Origin: Pachyseris speciosa
Taxonomy: Eukaryota > Cnidaria > Anthozoa > Scleractinia > Pachyseridae
Direction: 5' to 3'
DNA: 64,000 nt
Assembly: GCA_016490735.1 (NCBI GenBank)
Contig: JAEMWC010000286.1
Coordinates: forward strand, 17,501 to 81,500
The position numbers were made by a program, and so were the translations under genes. Within the stretch, counting starts at the first letter, position 1; the number at the start of each line of letters is the position of its first letter. The notes below the pieces were generated by a model. The model had not been told where the DNA came from. It saw nothing but the letters and a program-made list of their open reading frames with translations, and made no database searches. Shown piece by piece: positions 10,154-20,859 of the stretch.

Positions 10154-11046
10154 ATGACAAACGTTGCTGACGATGCAAACCCAAAACCATATCATGAAGA
10201 CCAGCATTGTGCAACATTATTGGTTGAAAGAAGACACAACGACCTGTTTTGTCTCATAGTGCTGTCCATTACCGCATATCTGGGGAATGTTCTGATCCTA
10301 GTCGCCCTTCACAAAGAATCTTCGCTTCATCCGACGTCCAAACTCTTGTTTCGTAACTTAGCGACAACTGATCTTGCTGTCGGCATCATTGCAGAGCCTT
10401 TTAACGTCGTCTATTTTGCATCTGTATTGAATGAGCGTTGGAATATTTGTTGTTTCGCATATCAGGCACTGCTTTTTATGTCACATCCGGAGTATCACTG
10501 TTAACACTAACCGCAATAAGCGTGGACAGAGCTCTAGCTCTGTTGTTAGGGATTAGATACAGACAAGTCGTAACGAAAATGCGAATGTGTGTAATATGCT
10601 TTTTGTTTTGTCTTGTGTCTGTTATTGGTTTGATGACTTCTGGTCTCATCAAATAACTTTGTGGTTTTGCTTTACTGCTTCATCAATGTGCATAGTCAGC
10701 TCGGTCTTCTGTTACGCAGATACTCTTCACTCTCCGTCATAACCAAGTTCAAGCACAAGAACAGCAAAACAAAAATGTTCTACCGAGCCGAGAGCGATAC
10801 AACAGGACAGTGCACAGTGCGCTGTGGGTGCAGTTAGCATTAGTTGTTTGTTATCTGCCATATACTAAAATTCAAATTGTTGGTTTTCGAACAGGACTAT
10901 CGCCACCCCGTTTTCGTTGCAAAGTCATTCACATCGACTAGTTGTCCTAAGCTCGTCATGAAACCCAATTCTTTATTGCTGGAAGATTAGAAAAGTGCGA
11001 CAAGCAGTGAAAGATACAGTCAAAGGACTTTTTTGTTCATCAGGAT
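10154..11046 (+). pseudogene. GPCR pseudogene, frameshifted
   Basis: This is a member of the local GPCR family on the opposite strand. The first frame (10154 to about 10470) carries the start, GNVLIL and LATTD. The second (about 10438-10656) carries SVDRALAL and part of TM4, then a stop. A third region (about 10720-10900) encodes LFTLRHNQVQAQ and CYLPYT, and the remainder has more shifts and a degraded NPxxY region. The 5' flank CTTCGCG-ATG matches the intact genes. At least three frame breaks make a functional product very unlikely. Confidence 0.88.
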
Positions 11047-11613
11047 AACTAGAGAATTTGTTGGGGGTAAAATGTATCTTAGCCCTTTGAAATAAAACAA
11101 TGAAAACTGAGAATCAAACAAACGTACCATGTAAGCAGCCAATCAAAATCGAGAAGCCATATTTAACAACATTAAGCCATTACAATGTTCGCACCATTTT
11201 CTTACAGTGGTTGGTGGAAGAAACCACTACGCCCTTTTCAAAGCCTAAAAAACAACCGTAGATTTTTAAATTCTCAATCTTCTCAGCTAGAAGAAGAAGA
11301 TACACCAAAGTTAGAGAAGCTTATAATGTAAATAACGCCTGTAGTACGCAGCACCATGGCCGCTGGCGAAGCAGTGCATGCAAGTTTTCCTGTGTCAAGC
11401 CAATATGCTAAACTCTCAGTTTAGTGGTTCTACAATTAATTTCAGCAGTTGAAAATAGTCTTTCTTGAACTTTCCTTGCATGTCTGTTACAATTTTTGAA
11501 AACTCAAATGCAAGTGATTTGGAATTTCTAGCCAGCTTCAATTGATGGTGTATTTTCATTGAGTTAAAATAAAAGCCATTCAACTCATTATTATTTCGGT
11601 TTTTATTTTCTCA

Positions 11614-11900
11614 ATGCCCTCCAAAGTGATAATAATAGTTTTACAGTTTATTTTCTTGGGCATAAATATGTTTTGGACCCTTCTCAGATTCCTTTTGAAC
11701 CCTTGCCTAGCGGCTCAGGCTCGAGTCTTGCCCAAACAATATTTATGCCCGTGGCCCCGTGAACATAAATGCCTACTTGCCCTTTTATGGTTTCTGAACT
11801 TTGATGGTTTGACATTTGGACAGCTTTGGTCGTCTTATTCTCTTTAAACATTCTAACCAGGTTTGTGATTGGTCTGTTTTAGCATGCCGCCTTATCAGAG
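11614..11900 (+). other. Interspersed repeat carrying a chance 77-codon ORF
   Basis: The stretch around CTTTGATGGTTTGACATTTGG, followed by GATTGGTCTGTTTTAGC and the TATCAGAGTACAG motif, recurs at 21650-21803 and in the duplicate at 36544-36830. A 77-codon ORF spans it, but the paralogous ORF differs at scattered sites with no sign of selection, and no known domain is seen. Confidence 0.5.
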
Positions 11901-12963
11901 TACAGCTGCACGGCTGACGCTACTAGTAGGGTTTTAAAAATAAAATTTTCTAAACATTTTAGCCGAATTTCGTGAGGAAATTAAGAAATTCTTTATCATA
12001 AAACAAATACTGAAAGAAGCCTCGCCTGTGACCTGCTCTGTTCATAAGCACTCAGGAAGCGGTCATTCAATGAGGCGGGTGAATAGAGGTCAGCAAATCC
12101 GTCGATCCGTGCTAATTTTTCGCAAACTCCGCCAATTCGCAGATATTTTTACAAAATCCGAATCCGCAGCGACAAGAAAGCCAACTAGGCACGTCGCGAA
12201 GTGTTACACGCGAGCGTGAGACGCGAAGCAAAGAAAGGAAAGACATCCTCGCGCTTGCGCGCGTCCCCATCGCTCTAAGATTAAGATGTTTGCTGTTGAC
12301 ATTTTAAGCCTGATGTCATTGGGACAGCGTGCATTTTTTTGTATTTGGGCTACGCTTTAGGTCTTTTTGAATCAATCAGAGGACAGGTTCCTACAGGTAC
12401 ATAACAATCCGTTTTAACCTCATATGCTCGCGTAGTTTCACTACGTTTTTCCAATTGCTGGAATCAACGCAGCACCGAAACTTGTTTTTTTGAAGGAAGT
12501 CATCGCCTTTGACACCTTCTCGGTAAAAAAAATGCGACGCCATCGATGGTCTTTGTCTCAATGACCTGACCCTCCATGTTGACCGTGCCGATGGTCCACG
12601 TGGTGGTCTGGTGAGGACAATGGCTTTTTGTCTGGCCAGAGGCCGAGATCAGGGGGTCCTAGAGTTTTCTGGAGTCCTGTTGCATTGTAGGTCAAAGATG
12701 TGTTAGCCCTTTATAACTACCAAGCATTTTGCCGAAAAACACCTTTTGAAGATGGTTGAGCCATTTTCTGGCCAGAATCTAGCCAAAAAGAACCGAAACT
12801 GCCCAAAATACTATTTGCTGGTGGAGCCCCTCGCGCCCTTCTGTCCCTGATGCTTAATATTAATATGTCTGTAATTTAGTCTTAGCTTTTAATTACTAGG
12901 TTTAATGCGCACGGCTCTTTAGAAGACCAGGTTTTAGTGATAAGGATCCCGTAGATAAATAAA

Positions 12964-12964
12964 G

Positions 12965-13010
<46 letters not shown>

Positions 13011-13024
13011 GCTTATTATTATTA
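12964..13024. repeat. (ATT)n microsatellite
   Basis: A trinucleotide ATT tract. In the duplicated copy the tract at 39688-39764 is continuous with the sequence that follows at 14072 here, so the LINE fragment at 13025-14065 lies inside it. Confidence 0.95.
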
Positions 13025-13838
13025 AGAGGGAGTTCCGTGATGCAATTAAACTGAGTTATGATTGGCCGGTTGATGATATCCCGTCCACTTGTGTATGTGG
13101 CGACATTTTCACAGTAGACCACGCAATGATATGCAAGCGAGGTGGTTTCATTACCCAACGTCACAATGAGCTGAGAGATTTAGAAGCCGAACTCCTGTGT
13201 ATGGTATGTAGCGATGTTGAGATCGAGCCTGTCCTTCAAGATATTTCGGGAGAATAACTGGGAAGGGGTTCTAATCGAGCTCCAAATGCGAGATTAGATA
13301 TCCACGCACGTGGGTTCTGGAAGAACCAACGATCAGCATTCTTCGACGTGAGGGTTTTTCACCCTAATGCTGACTCGTATAGGGACCTAGAGCTCCAACA
13401 GATATACCGCAATCACGAAAATGAGAAGAAGCGCCTATATTCTAGGAGGTTTTTGGACATTGAACAAGGAACTTTCACACCCCTTATTTTCACATCAAAG
13501 GGCGGTATGGGCGTGCAATACCATAGCAGACTGGCGCAGCTGATCTCCATCAAGAGAGGAGAAGGCTATGCCAAAACAATCTCTTGGATAAGAGCAAGAA
13601 CATCCTTTGCTCTATTAAGATCCGCACTAATCTGCCTTAGAGGATCGAGAGTTAGAAGAAAAGCCTTTTGTGATTTTAAGAACATTGACATTGACATTGA
13701 AATCCAAGAAGGAGCCATAATGTAATTTATTTTAATTTTTTAATTTTTAAGAAGATTATGACATAAAACCTTATGTGATTTTTAAGAACATTGATATTGA
13801 TATTGAAACCCAAGAAGGAGCCATAATGTAACTTTTTT
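13025..13838 (+). pseudogene. LINE-type retroelement ORF, C-terminal fragment
   Basis: The plus strand encodes a Cys/His segment ([21 protein letters not shown]), then [13 protein letters not shown] and EIEPVLQ, a stop near 13255, and an open stretch with [33 protein letters not shown] and [15 protein letters not shown] ending at 13725. I know this arrangement as the region downstream of the reverse transcriptase in a family of invertebrate non-LTR elements. The DVRV part may be nuclease-like, which is inference. The last 60 bases are repeated at 13770-13835. The 5' end is truncated at the ATT tract. A LINE relic. Confidence 0.7.
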
Positions 13839-14567
13839 TAAGAATATTTTTTTTGCCACCACCTTGTAAATTCAACCGTCTTACATAATTTTTTTAATGA
13901 AGTTTTTAGCAATACTTTTACAATATTTATACGGATTATAATTACGAGAGATTCAAGTTGTGAGAAGATTTGACTCTGTTTCTTATTCTTCATTCTGTAA
14001 AAATGTTGTTTACTTCGATATTTCTTACAAATAATGACAATTTGAATAAAGACTTGATTATTGTTATATTATTATTAGCTTTCCAAGTTCGGCCATGTAC
14101 AAGGTTGAAAAGTTTCACTGCCCCCACTCCTTTTACCTTTCGCTTTCCATGCCTCGCTTTCTTTTTCTCTTGCTGGGAATTTTCTTGGGAAAAGATTTGT
14201 GGAAAACTTTTAGGATCATAGGATTAGAAGGAAGGAAGTGCAGGTGGGTAGAGGAACAAGATTTTGATTCAAATTTTTGGCTCAGCGTCACTTGATTTTT
14301 TCGCGTTTTCTCCGGCCTGTTTGACGGAATGGTGTTCATTTGGGTATGGTTTGAAAGATCTCTTACCCCTACACATGCTACATGTAAAAGTTGTCCATGA
14401 GCCTTAAAACTGATGACGTCACCAGCGGTACAAGGGACGTGGTTCTGCGCGGCCGGTTTTGGCCGGTGTGGTAGTTAATGGTACTCGATTTGGCATCTTT
14501 ATGGGCAAGTTGGGTTGTTTTATGCTCTAAGGTGGATTTTTTTCAGAAAAGTGTGTCCTTTGCTTAA

Positions 14568-15007
14568 AGTGTCTATATCGTCTTCTATTTTTCTTTGGTT
14601 CTGGTATATACATAAGGAGTAGATAGCTGTTGAAAAACGTTTTTTCGAATTCCGCTGTGGTTTTGCCCTGAAATCGTCGTTCAATTTTCCTGCTTGAGCC
14701 ACGCCCATCAAACTTGACCGAGCTAGTAAGGGGCATGGGTCTATTCCTAATCTGACGTCACAAACTGATTTGCACCTCATTAAGTCTTTGTAAACATGCA
14801 TGCAAAGCAGTTTGTGACGTCAAATCAGGAATATACCCATGCCCCTTACTAGCCCGGTCAAGTTTGATGGGCGTGGCTCAAGCGGGAAATTTGAACGACG
14901 ATTTCAGGGCTAAAACACGGCGGAATTCGAAAAAAACTTTTTGAACAGCTATCTACTCCTTATCTACATATCAGAACCACCAAAAACGAGAAGACTATAT
15001 AGACACT
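14568..15007. mobile_element. Palindromic TTAA-type miniature element, 440 bp
   Basis: It starts AGTGTCTATAT and ends ATATAGACACT, and the two halves are inverted copies with a spacer around 14775-14810. TTAA flanks both ends (14564-14567, 15008-15011). The duplicated copy has a single TTAA at 40232-40235 and no insert, which proves the ends. TTAA targets are used by piggyBac and Kolobok-type transposases. The element at 56814-57175 has the same TTAA and AGT ends. Confidence 0.9.
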
Positions 15008-15379
15008 TTAATCTGGTCTAGTGCTAAGGTCAGGCAGAAAAAAAGTGAAACAGACCGCCAAGTTAAGTGCGATCCGCACTTCAAAACAAACAAAATCAAT
15101 AATCCACGCTGAAAAAAAAAATCCGCCGATCCGCCAACCTATTCACCTCCCTCTTCAAGAGTCAGCTTTTTAAAACTTCTCTCAGCCTGTGAAAAAGAAA
15201 ACAAACGATGAAAAGTAAAGATTATGCTTTGGATAAGGAAAGTGACAAAAACAAAGAACCTTAAGTAAAATTTTATGAGAATATAAGACAAAGTATACTC
15301 ACGTTCAGAGATTGAACGCAGTTCCAGCCAGGGCCGCATGCAAAATACTCAGTTTCAGCCGTTAAACGTCCGTCGTTGG

Positions 15380-15722
15380 ACGTAGGCTTTCCTCATTCAC
15401 CTTCACTGGTCTGCGTTTTGCGCGACACGGTGCCAGTGTTTTGTAAGACTCTCCTCCATCTCGTCCTTGGTCTTCCTGGGTTCCTTGTGTGTCCCCTAGG
15501 CGTCCACAACGTAATGCGGGTTGTCCAGCGGTTGTCTGTTCTTTTAGCCACATGACCAGCCCAACTTATTGTTTCCATATGATATCTCGTACTTTGGATT
15601 TTTTTCGGACCATTGAGCTGTTTTGCGATCTCGCCACGTGGTATTTAGCATAATTCTTTCGTGGGCTCGCTGCATATGTCTGAGTTTCAAGGCTTGTTGT
15701 GTCGTAAGATTCCAGGTTTGTG
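15380..15722 (-). pseudogene. RTE-like non-LTR retroelement fragment, C-terminal
   Basis: The minus strand encodes LKLRHMQRAHERIMLN, then WRDRK, then after a frame break WAGHVAKRTDNRWT and GRPRTRWRR. These are the typical C-terminal motifs (QRAMER, WAGH, GRPxxRW) of endonuclease/reverse transcriptase LINEs. The frame is broken at least once near 15570. It abuts the head of the next LINE fragment at 15723. Confidence 0.75.
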
Positions 15723-16317
15723 ATCCGCTTTTATAACCAGCCGTCTTGATTATTGTAATGGTTTATTGTTTGGCTTACCAAAGGCGCAGATCGCTAAATT
15801 ACAGCGTGCACAAAATGCAGCAGCAAGACTTATTCTTGGCATCGGAAAGTTTTCTCACATTACACCGGCGCTTTACGAGCGGCACTGGCTGCCGGTTTCT
15901 TTGCGTATTAATTATAAGATTTTACTTTTGACTTTTAAATGTATTTATGGCCTAGCGCCAACTTATCTTAGCGATCTTATAAGTATAAAATCGAATTCAT
16001 TATATAATCTTAGGTCTACTGGTAAGCTCTTATTGGACCATCCCAAGGGAAAGATGCTTAAAACATTGGGAGCAAGATCATTTTCAGCAGCAGCTCCGAA
16101 ACTCTGGAATGGCCTACCTGTGTAGCTTCGTCAAGCAACATCACTTGACAGTTTTAAATCTCGACTTAAACCTTATCTATTTAAGAAGTATTTTTATAAT
16201 TAATAACTTTATTTTATTTTTATGGTGATGTATTTTCGTTTTCTCTTAAATGTATGATTGTAAAGCGCTATTGATCAGAATATGAAAATACGCGCTATAT
16301 AAATTAGTAAATTATTA

Positions 16318-16330
<13 letters not shown>
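15723..16330 (+). pseudogene. L2/CR1-like LINE fragment, C-terminal end and 3' UTR
   Basis: The plus strand encodes SRLDYCNGLLFGLPKAQI, LQRAQNAAARLI, HWLPVSLRINYKILLLTFK and ARSFSAAAPKLWNGLP, the standard C-terminal signature of L2/CR1-type LINE reverse transcriptases. A single stop follows VWNGLP-V, and SLDSFKSRLKPYLF continues after it, so one stop interrupts the terminal motif. The 3' UTR, with GTAAAGCGCTATTGATCAG and a (ATT)n tail, follows. In the second duplication copy only the tail survives (40392-40500). Confidence 0.88.

Positions 16331-16383
<53 letters not shown>
16315..16383. repeat. (ATT)n tail of LINE
   Basis: An ATT trinucleotide tract of about 65 bases at the 3' end of the L2/CR1-like LINE; the tail is shorter in the paralogous copy near 40490. 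Confidence 0.93.
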
Positions 16384-16749
16384 CCATAGGTGACTGTTGA
16401 TAAGATACACTGGTCATACACCTGACGTTTTAGAAAGATCGGAACGTTTCTTTTTTATCTTGAAGTTCGCTCTCGATCTGCCGAAAGCTTGTCATCCGAG
16501 GGTGACACGACATTGTCAATCAAAAGTGATCAATTTCAATTCTACATCGAAGAAGCCCTCAAATCTTAAGGTCCCTAAAATTTCACACATTAAACAAGGA
16601 AATATTATTTGATGAGTGTCATTTCTTGGTACGCACAGTACACAAGAAGAAGTTATAAATATGAAAGGTGGTCGTCATCGTGGTTTTCAAATGATAGCTA
16701 AGTTAATCTTTTGTCTTACGATTGAGTCACAAAGATGTGGATCGCGACG

Positions 16750-16780
16750 TTTCGACCGCTATACTGCTGGTCTTCATCAG
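16750..16780 (-). other. CTGATGA-stem-GAAA tail hairpin of third PLE family
   Basis: On the minus strand: CTGATGA, A, stem GACC/GGTC around an 11-base loop, then GAAACGTC. It matches the layout at 7533 and 8057. The duplicated copy at about 40860-40890 has lost it through CTTATGA and GAAATG changes. Confidence 0.5.
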
Positions 16781-17604
16781 GCGATGATGTTGACTGGCTG
16801 TGTGTGAGTATAAGAAGCACCATGGCTGGTGGTGATTGATGAGTTTCGGTCCTCGCTTAGGCTGTTGTTGATTGGAAGATTTCGATCCTTGTCGTTCAGA
16901 CTAGAAATTCTTCCCTCAGTGGACGGCTTTGGTACTGATCGGCTGTTGTGTTGTTTGATCGTGGGCATCCACGCTTTAGGAATTTCAATTCTTGACACTG
17001 TCCGTTTTGATGTTGTTAGGTGAAGTCTTACGTGAATAGCCACTTTAACCCAACAGGTGTACAAATGGAAGTTTCGGTAAATAAATTTAACTTCATCCCA
17101 GAGCGGATAATGTCCGCTCGCGTTGCTATGTTCTCAAACGGCGGAGGATTGGGTTCGAGGAAGCCGTGTGTCTCTATCGTGTTCCTTAATCCGTTTATGC
17201 ACATAGATCTTCCCGTCTCTCCAATATAAACCTTACCACATTTGCAGGGAATCTTGTAGACTACTTCCGTCTTGTTTTACTGGATCGACTATGTCCTTAA
17301 GTCGCACTAGGTGTGATCTAAGAGTTGTGTCAGATTTGAAAACAGTCCGTATGCCTTGTTGTTGTACTATAGGCAACGGCGAAGAGCCTCCGATGTGCCT
17401 TTGACGTATGGTAGAACGTCACAGTAGATTTGATTTCGGGTTCCGGTTCTTTAGTGGTTGTTCGTCCCTTGGTTTTCGTAACGTTTTTTACAAACGGAAA
17501 CGGATAACCGTTGGAAACAAGGACCGATGAGAGGTGTTTCTTTTCATGAGAGATAACTTATGGTTTGTTATGAGGTGTTTAGATCGATCGTACAGGCATT
17601 TGAC
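16750..17604 (-). pseudogene. Penelope-like element remnant: thumb, GIY-YIG and tail
   Basis: Reading down on the minus strand there is VKCLYDRSKHLIT (17610-17570), LPYVKGTSEAL (about 17410), CKCGKVYIGETGRS (about 17240, the GIY-YIG core), and a C-terminal stretch with VAIHVRLH, IEIPKAWMPTIKQHN and HTQPV ending near 16777. The tail hairpin CTGATGA-stem-GAAA follows (16750-16780). Several frameshifts and stops break it. The paralogous copy is at 40860-42330. This is a different PLE family from the one at 4210-7014. Confidence 0.85.
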
Positions 17605-17613
17605 AATACCGCG

Positions 17614-18240
17614 TTTTTTTTGTTTTTTGTTTTTTGTTTTTTTTTTCATCTTTTTTTTTATTAACGACAACAACAACAACAAAACGATACATTAAGTACA
17701 TTTTGCAAGTACAGCTACCCCTGACAAAACGTTACACTACTTATCAAGTATTACATGTACTATAACACTTACAAACAAAAAGAAAAAGAAAGAGAAAGAA
17801 AACAAAGAAAAGAAAGTTCCCACTAGAAAGGAAAAAAATTTACAACATTGTTTGTATGTGTGTTGTAGAGGTGCTTTTGGATTGGGGAGCCAAGAAATTT
17901 TTCTACAGATTTGTACAGATCTTTTCCTGGAGACGTACGGCTTACAAACCGTTCAGTAATTCAAAAAGGGCAAAAAAAGCTCCCATTTATGGGCGGATTG
18001 TGGATCTTTCTTCTCTATTAGGTAATTAAAATTCGCAAATCTTAAGAATGCATCCAGGCATGGGGTGCGTTGATTAAACCTACACAATCTTATGAAATAA
18101 TTACTTAATAAAAAAATAAAGTTAATCTGAGATTTGTGGTTCGAATTATCTGGCCTTAGATCCAAAGCAACATCGACTTGCAGATTATCCCCTTCAGAAA
18201 CAATTTTGCAAGACTGCAGCCAAGAAAAAAATATTTCTCC
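17614..18240 (-). mobile_element. Retroposed insertion with A-rich tail inside the PLE
   Basis: A direct repeat AATACCGCG flanks it (17605-17613 and 18241-18249, extendable by TTTT). Removing it restores the PLE reading KRGI-VKCLYDRS. On the minus strand the insert ends in GTT repeats and a long A-rich tail, which marks a target-primed (LINE/SINE-type) insertion. Its body is not recognised. The duplicated copy carries the same insert at about 42329-42922, with the tail-side repeat deleted, so it is older than the duplication. Confidence 0.8.
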
Positions 18241-18468
18241 AATACCGCGTTTTACAGATTGCGGGTGCTGTGAATCATACGTTAGGTACTGGTCAGTGTG
18301 TGTAAGCTTTCCGCCTGTAAACACTGCTAGAGAGGTAACCATCCGAATATGATCAACGTATCAAGGAAGATAATTGAGTTGTCATTCTGAGTTTCCATTG
18401 TGAAACGGATCGTCGGCTGTTGACTATTGAGGTGTTGTAAGAAAGAGTCAACTAACTTCAGGGGCACC
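18241..18468 (-). pseudogene. Penelope-like RT thumb fragment
   Basis: The minus strand encodes VDSFLQHLNSQQPTIRFTME, then a shift, then SLAVFTGGKLTHTDQYLTYDS and HPQSVKRGI. FLDTL and THTDQYL are conserved downstream of the catalytic core in Penelope-like RTs. A 129-codon ORF (17953-18342) runs from here into the inserted element, so it is a chimera and not a gene. It joins 16750-17604 once the insert is removed. Confidence 0.8.
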
Positions 18469-18960
18469 CAACGAGCCAAATCAACCAAAAGCTGTTCAGT
18501 GGTGTCTGTTCTAAGTCAGTAAACCAACTTTCTAGTGCGATCCGTTGGTGCTGGTTGGTACATTAGGTGATGCATCTAGCAGAGTCCCAGTCGATTTTGT
18601 GGTTTGTCAGTAAATGGTGCTCAGCAATGTTATTGTTGATGATCAACATTTCTCGCGTCGTTTGTGTTCAGTCAGTCTTAAGTTCAAATTTCTGTCAGTC
18701 TCACCGATATAAGTGACCTGGCAGTCGAAGCATTCGAATCTAGTAAACTTTACCCTGTCTGTCCTTTCAATGGTTCGTCTTTGTCCGTAACGTTCGTCAA
18801 TAGTTGTTCTTAAAGTTGTGATTGGTCTTTGAGCAACAAGGATGTTGTAAGGTTGTGGTATCCGTGCGATGGTTTCAGGAGTCCCTTTGATGTAGGGTAT
18901 AGTCACTGTGGTGACTGGTGTCTGGAAAGCATCAGGCAAGTTATAAACTTAAGAAAAATG
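18469..18960 (-). pseudogene. Penelope-like GIY-YIG fragment of another family
   Basis: The minus strand encodes VTIPYIKGTPETIARI, then FECFDCQVTYIGETDRNL and RLTEHKRRE (GIY-YIG core), then after a break AEHHLLTNHKIDWDSA and LESWFTDLEQTPL. Upstream (to about 19018) lies an antisense tail with GATGACGGAAGTAGTGTCG and GAAACATG. The EN is of a different subfamily from that at 16750-17604, so two elements have been joined. The copy at 43149-43624 is its duplicate. Confidence 0.82.
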
Positions 18961-19944
18961 ACAGTTGTTTGATTTCGCTAAACATGTTTCGACACTACTT
19001 CCGTCATCTTAAGTTGAAAGTGACAATTACAAAGTTGAGTTTGAAATATATCGCTGACCTACCTTGCTACATCTGTATTCATTAGCATAGTAGGCATACA
19101 TTGAAAATTAAACTTCATAATTCGTACTTTCAACTTAATATAACCGTTCTATGTATCTTGCAATGAATTTTGAGTTTCGTCTCGATTATTACCGTGTTAT
19201 TGGACTACAATATATGCAAATGAATTCAAGTTTATGGCGTGTTTCTCTGATGGCAATAATTACTAGCGTCGTGCATAAAAAAATATATCTGTCAATTGTT
19301 TATGGGGATCTTAACTGTAATGAGACGGAGGAGTCGAAAAAAAGCAAAACAAAAAGTTAAGTTCAGTAAAATTGAAACTTCGTGATCAAATCAAGTGTAA
19401 ATATCAACTGCTCAGGCACTAGCTTCTCGGAACTTTCGGGATGTATTTTTGAAATTCAATAGAAATCAGTTACAGCTGAATCGGTCCAAGATATCAAACG
19501 TAGTTCGTTAAACACTTCCCTGCCTGCGGGTATTAAATCATATTTGAGCCTTGTAACTTCTATCATGGATAGTGAAGAGATCATCTATGGTTCTAGCGAC
19601 TGGCGTGAGATGGTTAGAAATGCCGCTGAGGGGATTCGGACTGATAAATTGTTCCAATGATGGAGTTCCTTCCTGGAGGCGAAGCTGATTAGCACATTTT
19701 CTTAGACATTATTATTTGAACAATTAATGTGAATGATAACTCAGTCAGAATCAAGGTGGCCATCGGTTTTTCCTTTACGCTTGTCACGTTACCAAAATAG
19801 AAATTATAACACCATCAATACATTCACCATCTTACTGTTTATTGGAAGAACTAATATACGTATGCACATTAAGCGTTTTACTATCTCGAAGCCAAACAAA
19901 TTCTTGAATTGGATTTTGAGTTTTCCTATTCATTAATTTAAACA

Positions 19945-20859
19945 TTAAATAGGGCAACAGAGTCCTCTGACTACATCTTTCACTGCCTGTCGCACTTCTC
20001 TGATCTTCCAACAATAAAGGATTGGGTTTAATGACGAGTTTAGGAAAACTAAAGTCGCTGTGAATGAGTGTACAACGAAAACAGGTGGCAATAGCCCTCT
20101 TCGAATAACAACAATTTGCATAATAATAAATGGCAGATAAAAAACAACTAATAATGACTGCACCCATAGTGCACTGTGCACTGTCCTCTTGTATCGCGCT
20201 CTGTTTGGTAGAAGGTTTTGGTTTTGCTGTTCTCGTGCTTGAACTTGGTTATGACGGAGAGTGAAGAGTATCTTTGCGTAACAGAAGACCGAGCTGACTA
20301 CACACAGTAATGAAGCACTCCAGCCCAACCATACGGTTAGAAGATAAGTCCAGAAGTACACTGTTGAACCGATAATAGAAGTAAACCAAACCACAAATAG
20401 CATGACACAGATTCGCTTTTTCGTTACGACTTGTCTGTATCTGAGCCTTAACAACAGAGCTAGAACTCTGTCCACGCTTATTGCGGTTAGTGTTAACAGT
20501 GATACTCCACATAAAATATGGGACGTGACAATAAAAGTTATAAATGCGAAGCGACAGGTAGTCCATTTTTCATTCAATGCAGATGTAAGATAGACGACAT
20601 GAAAAGGCTCTGCAATGATACCGACAGCAAGATCAGTTGTCGCTAAGTTTCGAAACAAGAGTTTGGACGGCAGATGAAGCGAAGACTCCTTGTGAAGGGC
20701 GACTAGGATCAGAGCATTCCCCAGAAATGCGGTAACGGACACAAAAATGTTTAGTACTATGAGGACGACCAGCTCGTTGCTTCTTCCTTTAAACAATGTT
20801 GGTGAACAGTAATAGTCTTCATATGATTTTTGGTTTGCATCTTCAGCAAAGTTTGTCAT
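19945..20859 (-). CDS. Class A (rhodopsin-like) GPCR, intact, 304 aa
   Basis: This is an intronless plasma-membrane receptor, ligand unknown. Motifs: N48 in GNALIL, D76 in LATTD, C102, DRV at 130-132, W in TM4, NPILY at 278-282. TM6 reads FYLP, so the Cys found in the other copies is Phe here. The third intracellular loop is basic (RARYKRT). The C terminus ends CCPI, unlike the CSSA and LCS endings of the other two. The start at 20859 follows the family pattern. The TM7-to-stop portion and its 3' flank were duplicated to 46690-47251. No TATA-like box is seen at the position where two other copies have one. Confidence 0.93.
   Translation of the reverse strand: MTNFAEDANQKSYEDYYCSPTLFKGRSNELVVLIVLNIFVSVTAFLGNALILVALHKESSLHLPSKLLFRNLATTDLAVGIIAEPFHVVYLTSALNEKWTTCRFAFITFIVTSHILCGVSLLTLTAISVDRVLALLLRLRYRQVVTKKRICVMLFVVWFTSIIGSTVYFWTYLLTVWLGWSASLLCVVSSVFCYAKILFTLRHNQVQAREQQNQNLLPNRARYKRTVHSALWVQSLLVVFYLPFIIMQIVVIRRGLLPPVFVVHSFTATLVFLNSSLNPILYCWKIREVRQAVKDVVRGLCCPI

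Larger units (their letters stand above)
11268..20046. repeat. Segmental duplication, copy 1
   Basis: This block aligns collinearly with 36198-47251, starting at AAATTCTCAATCTTCTCAG and ending inside the GPCR TM7 region. Identity is high by eye. The copies differ mainly by discrete insertions. In this copy the private sequences are the LINE fragment at 13025-14065, the palindromic element at 14568-15007, and the LINE 5' parts at about 15130-16220. Empty target sites for the other copy's insertions are at 12276 (TAA), 12902 (TTAA), 16985 (TCA) and 19496 (AAACGT). Confidence 0.85.

Noticed and set aside
11614..11847. 77-codon ORF conserved in the duplicate at 36544-36786
   Set aside because: The two copies differ at scattered replacement sites as expected of non-coding duplicated DNA, and the sequence belongs to an interspersed repeat.
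17953..18342. 129-codon minus ORF (and its duplicate 42644-43024) as a gene
   Set aside because: It fuses a PLE RT thumb fragment to an inserted retroposed element across a visible target duplication.
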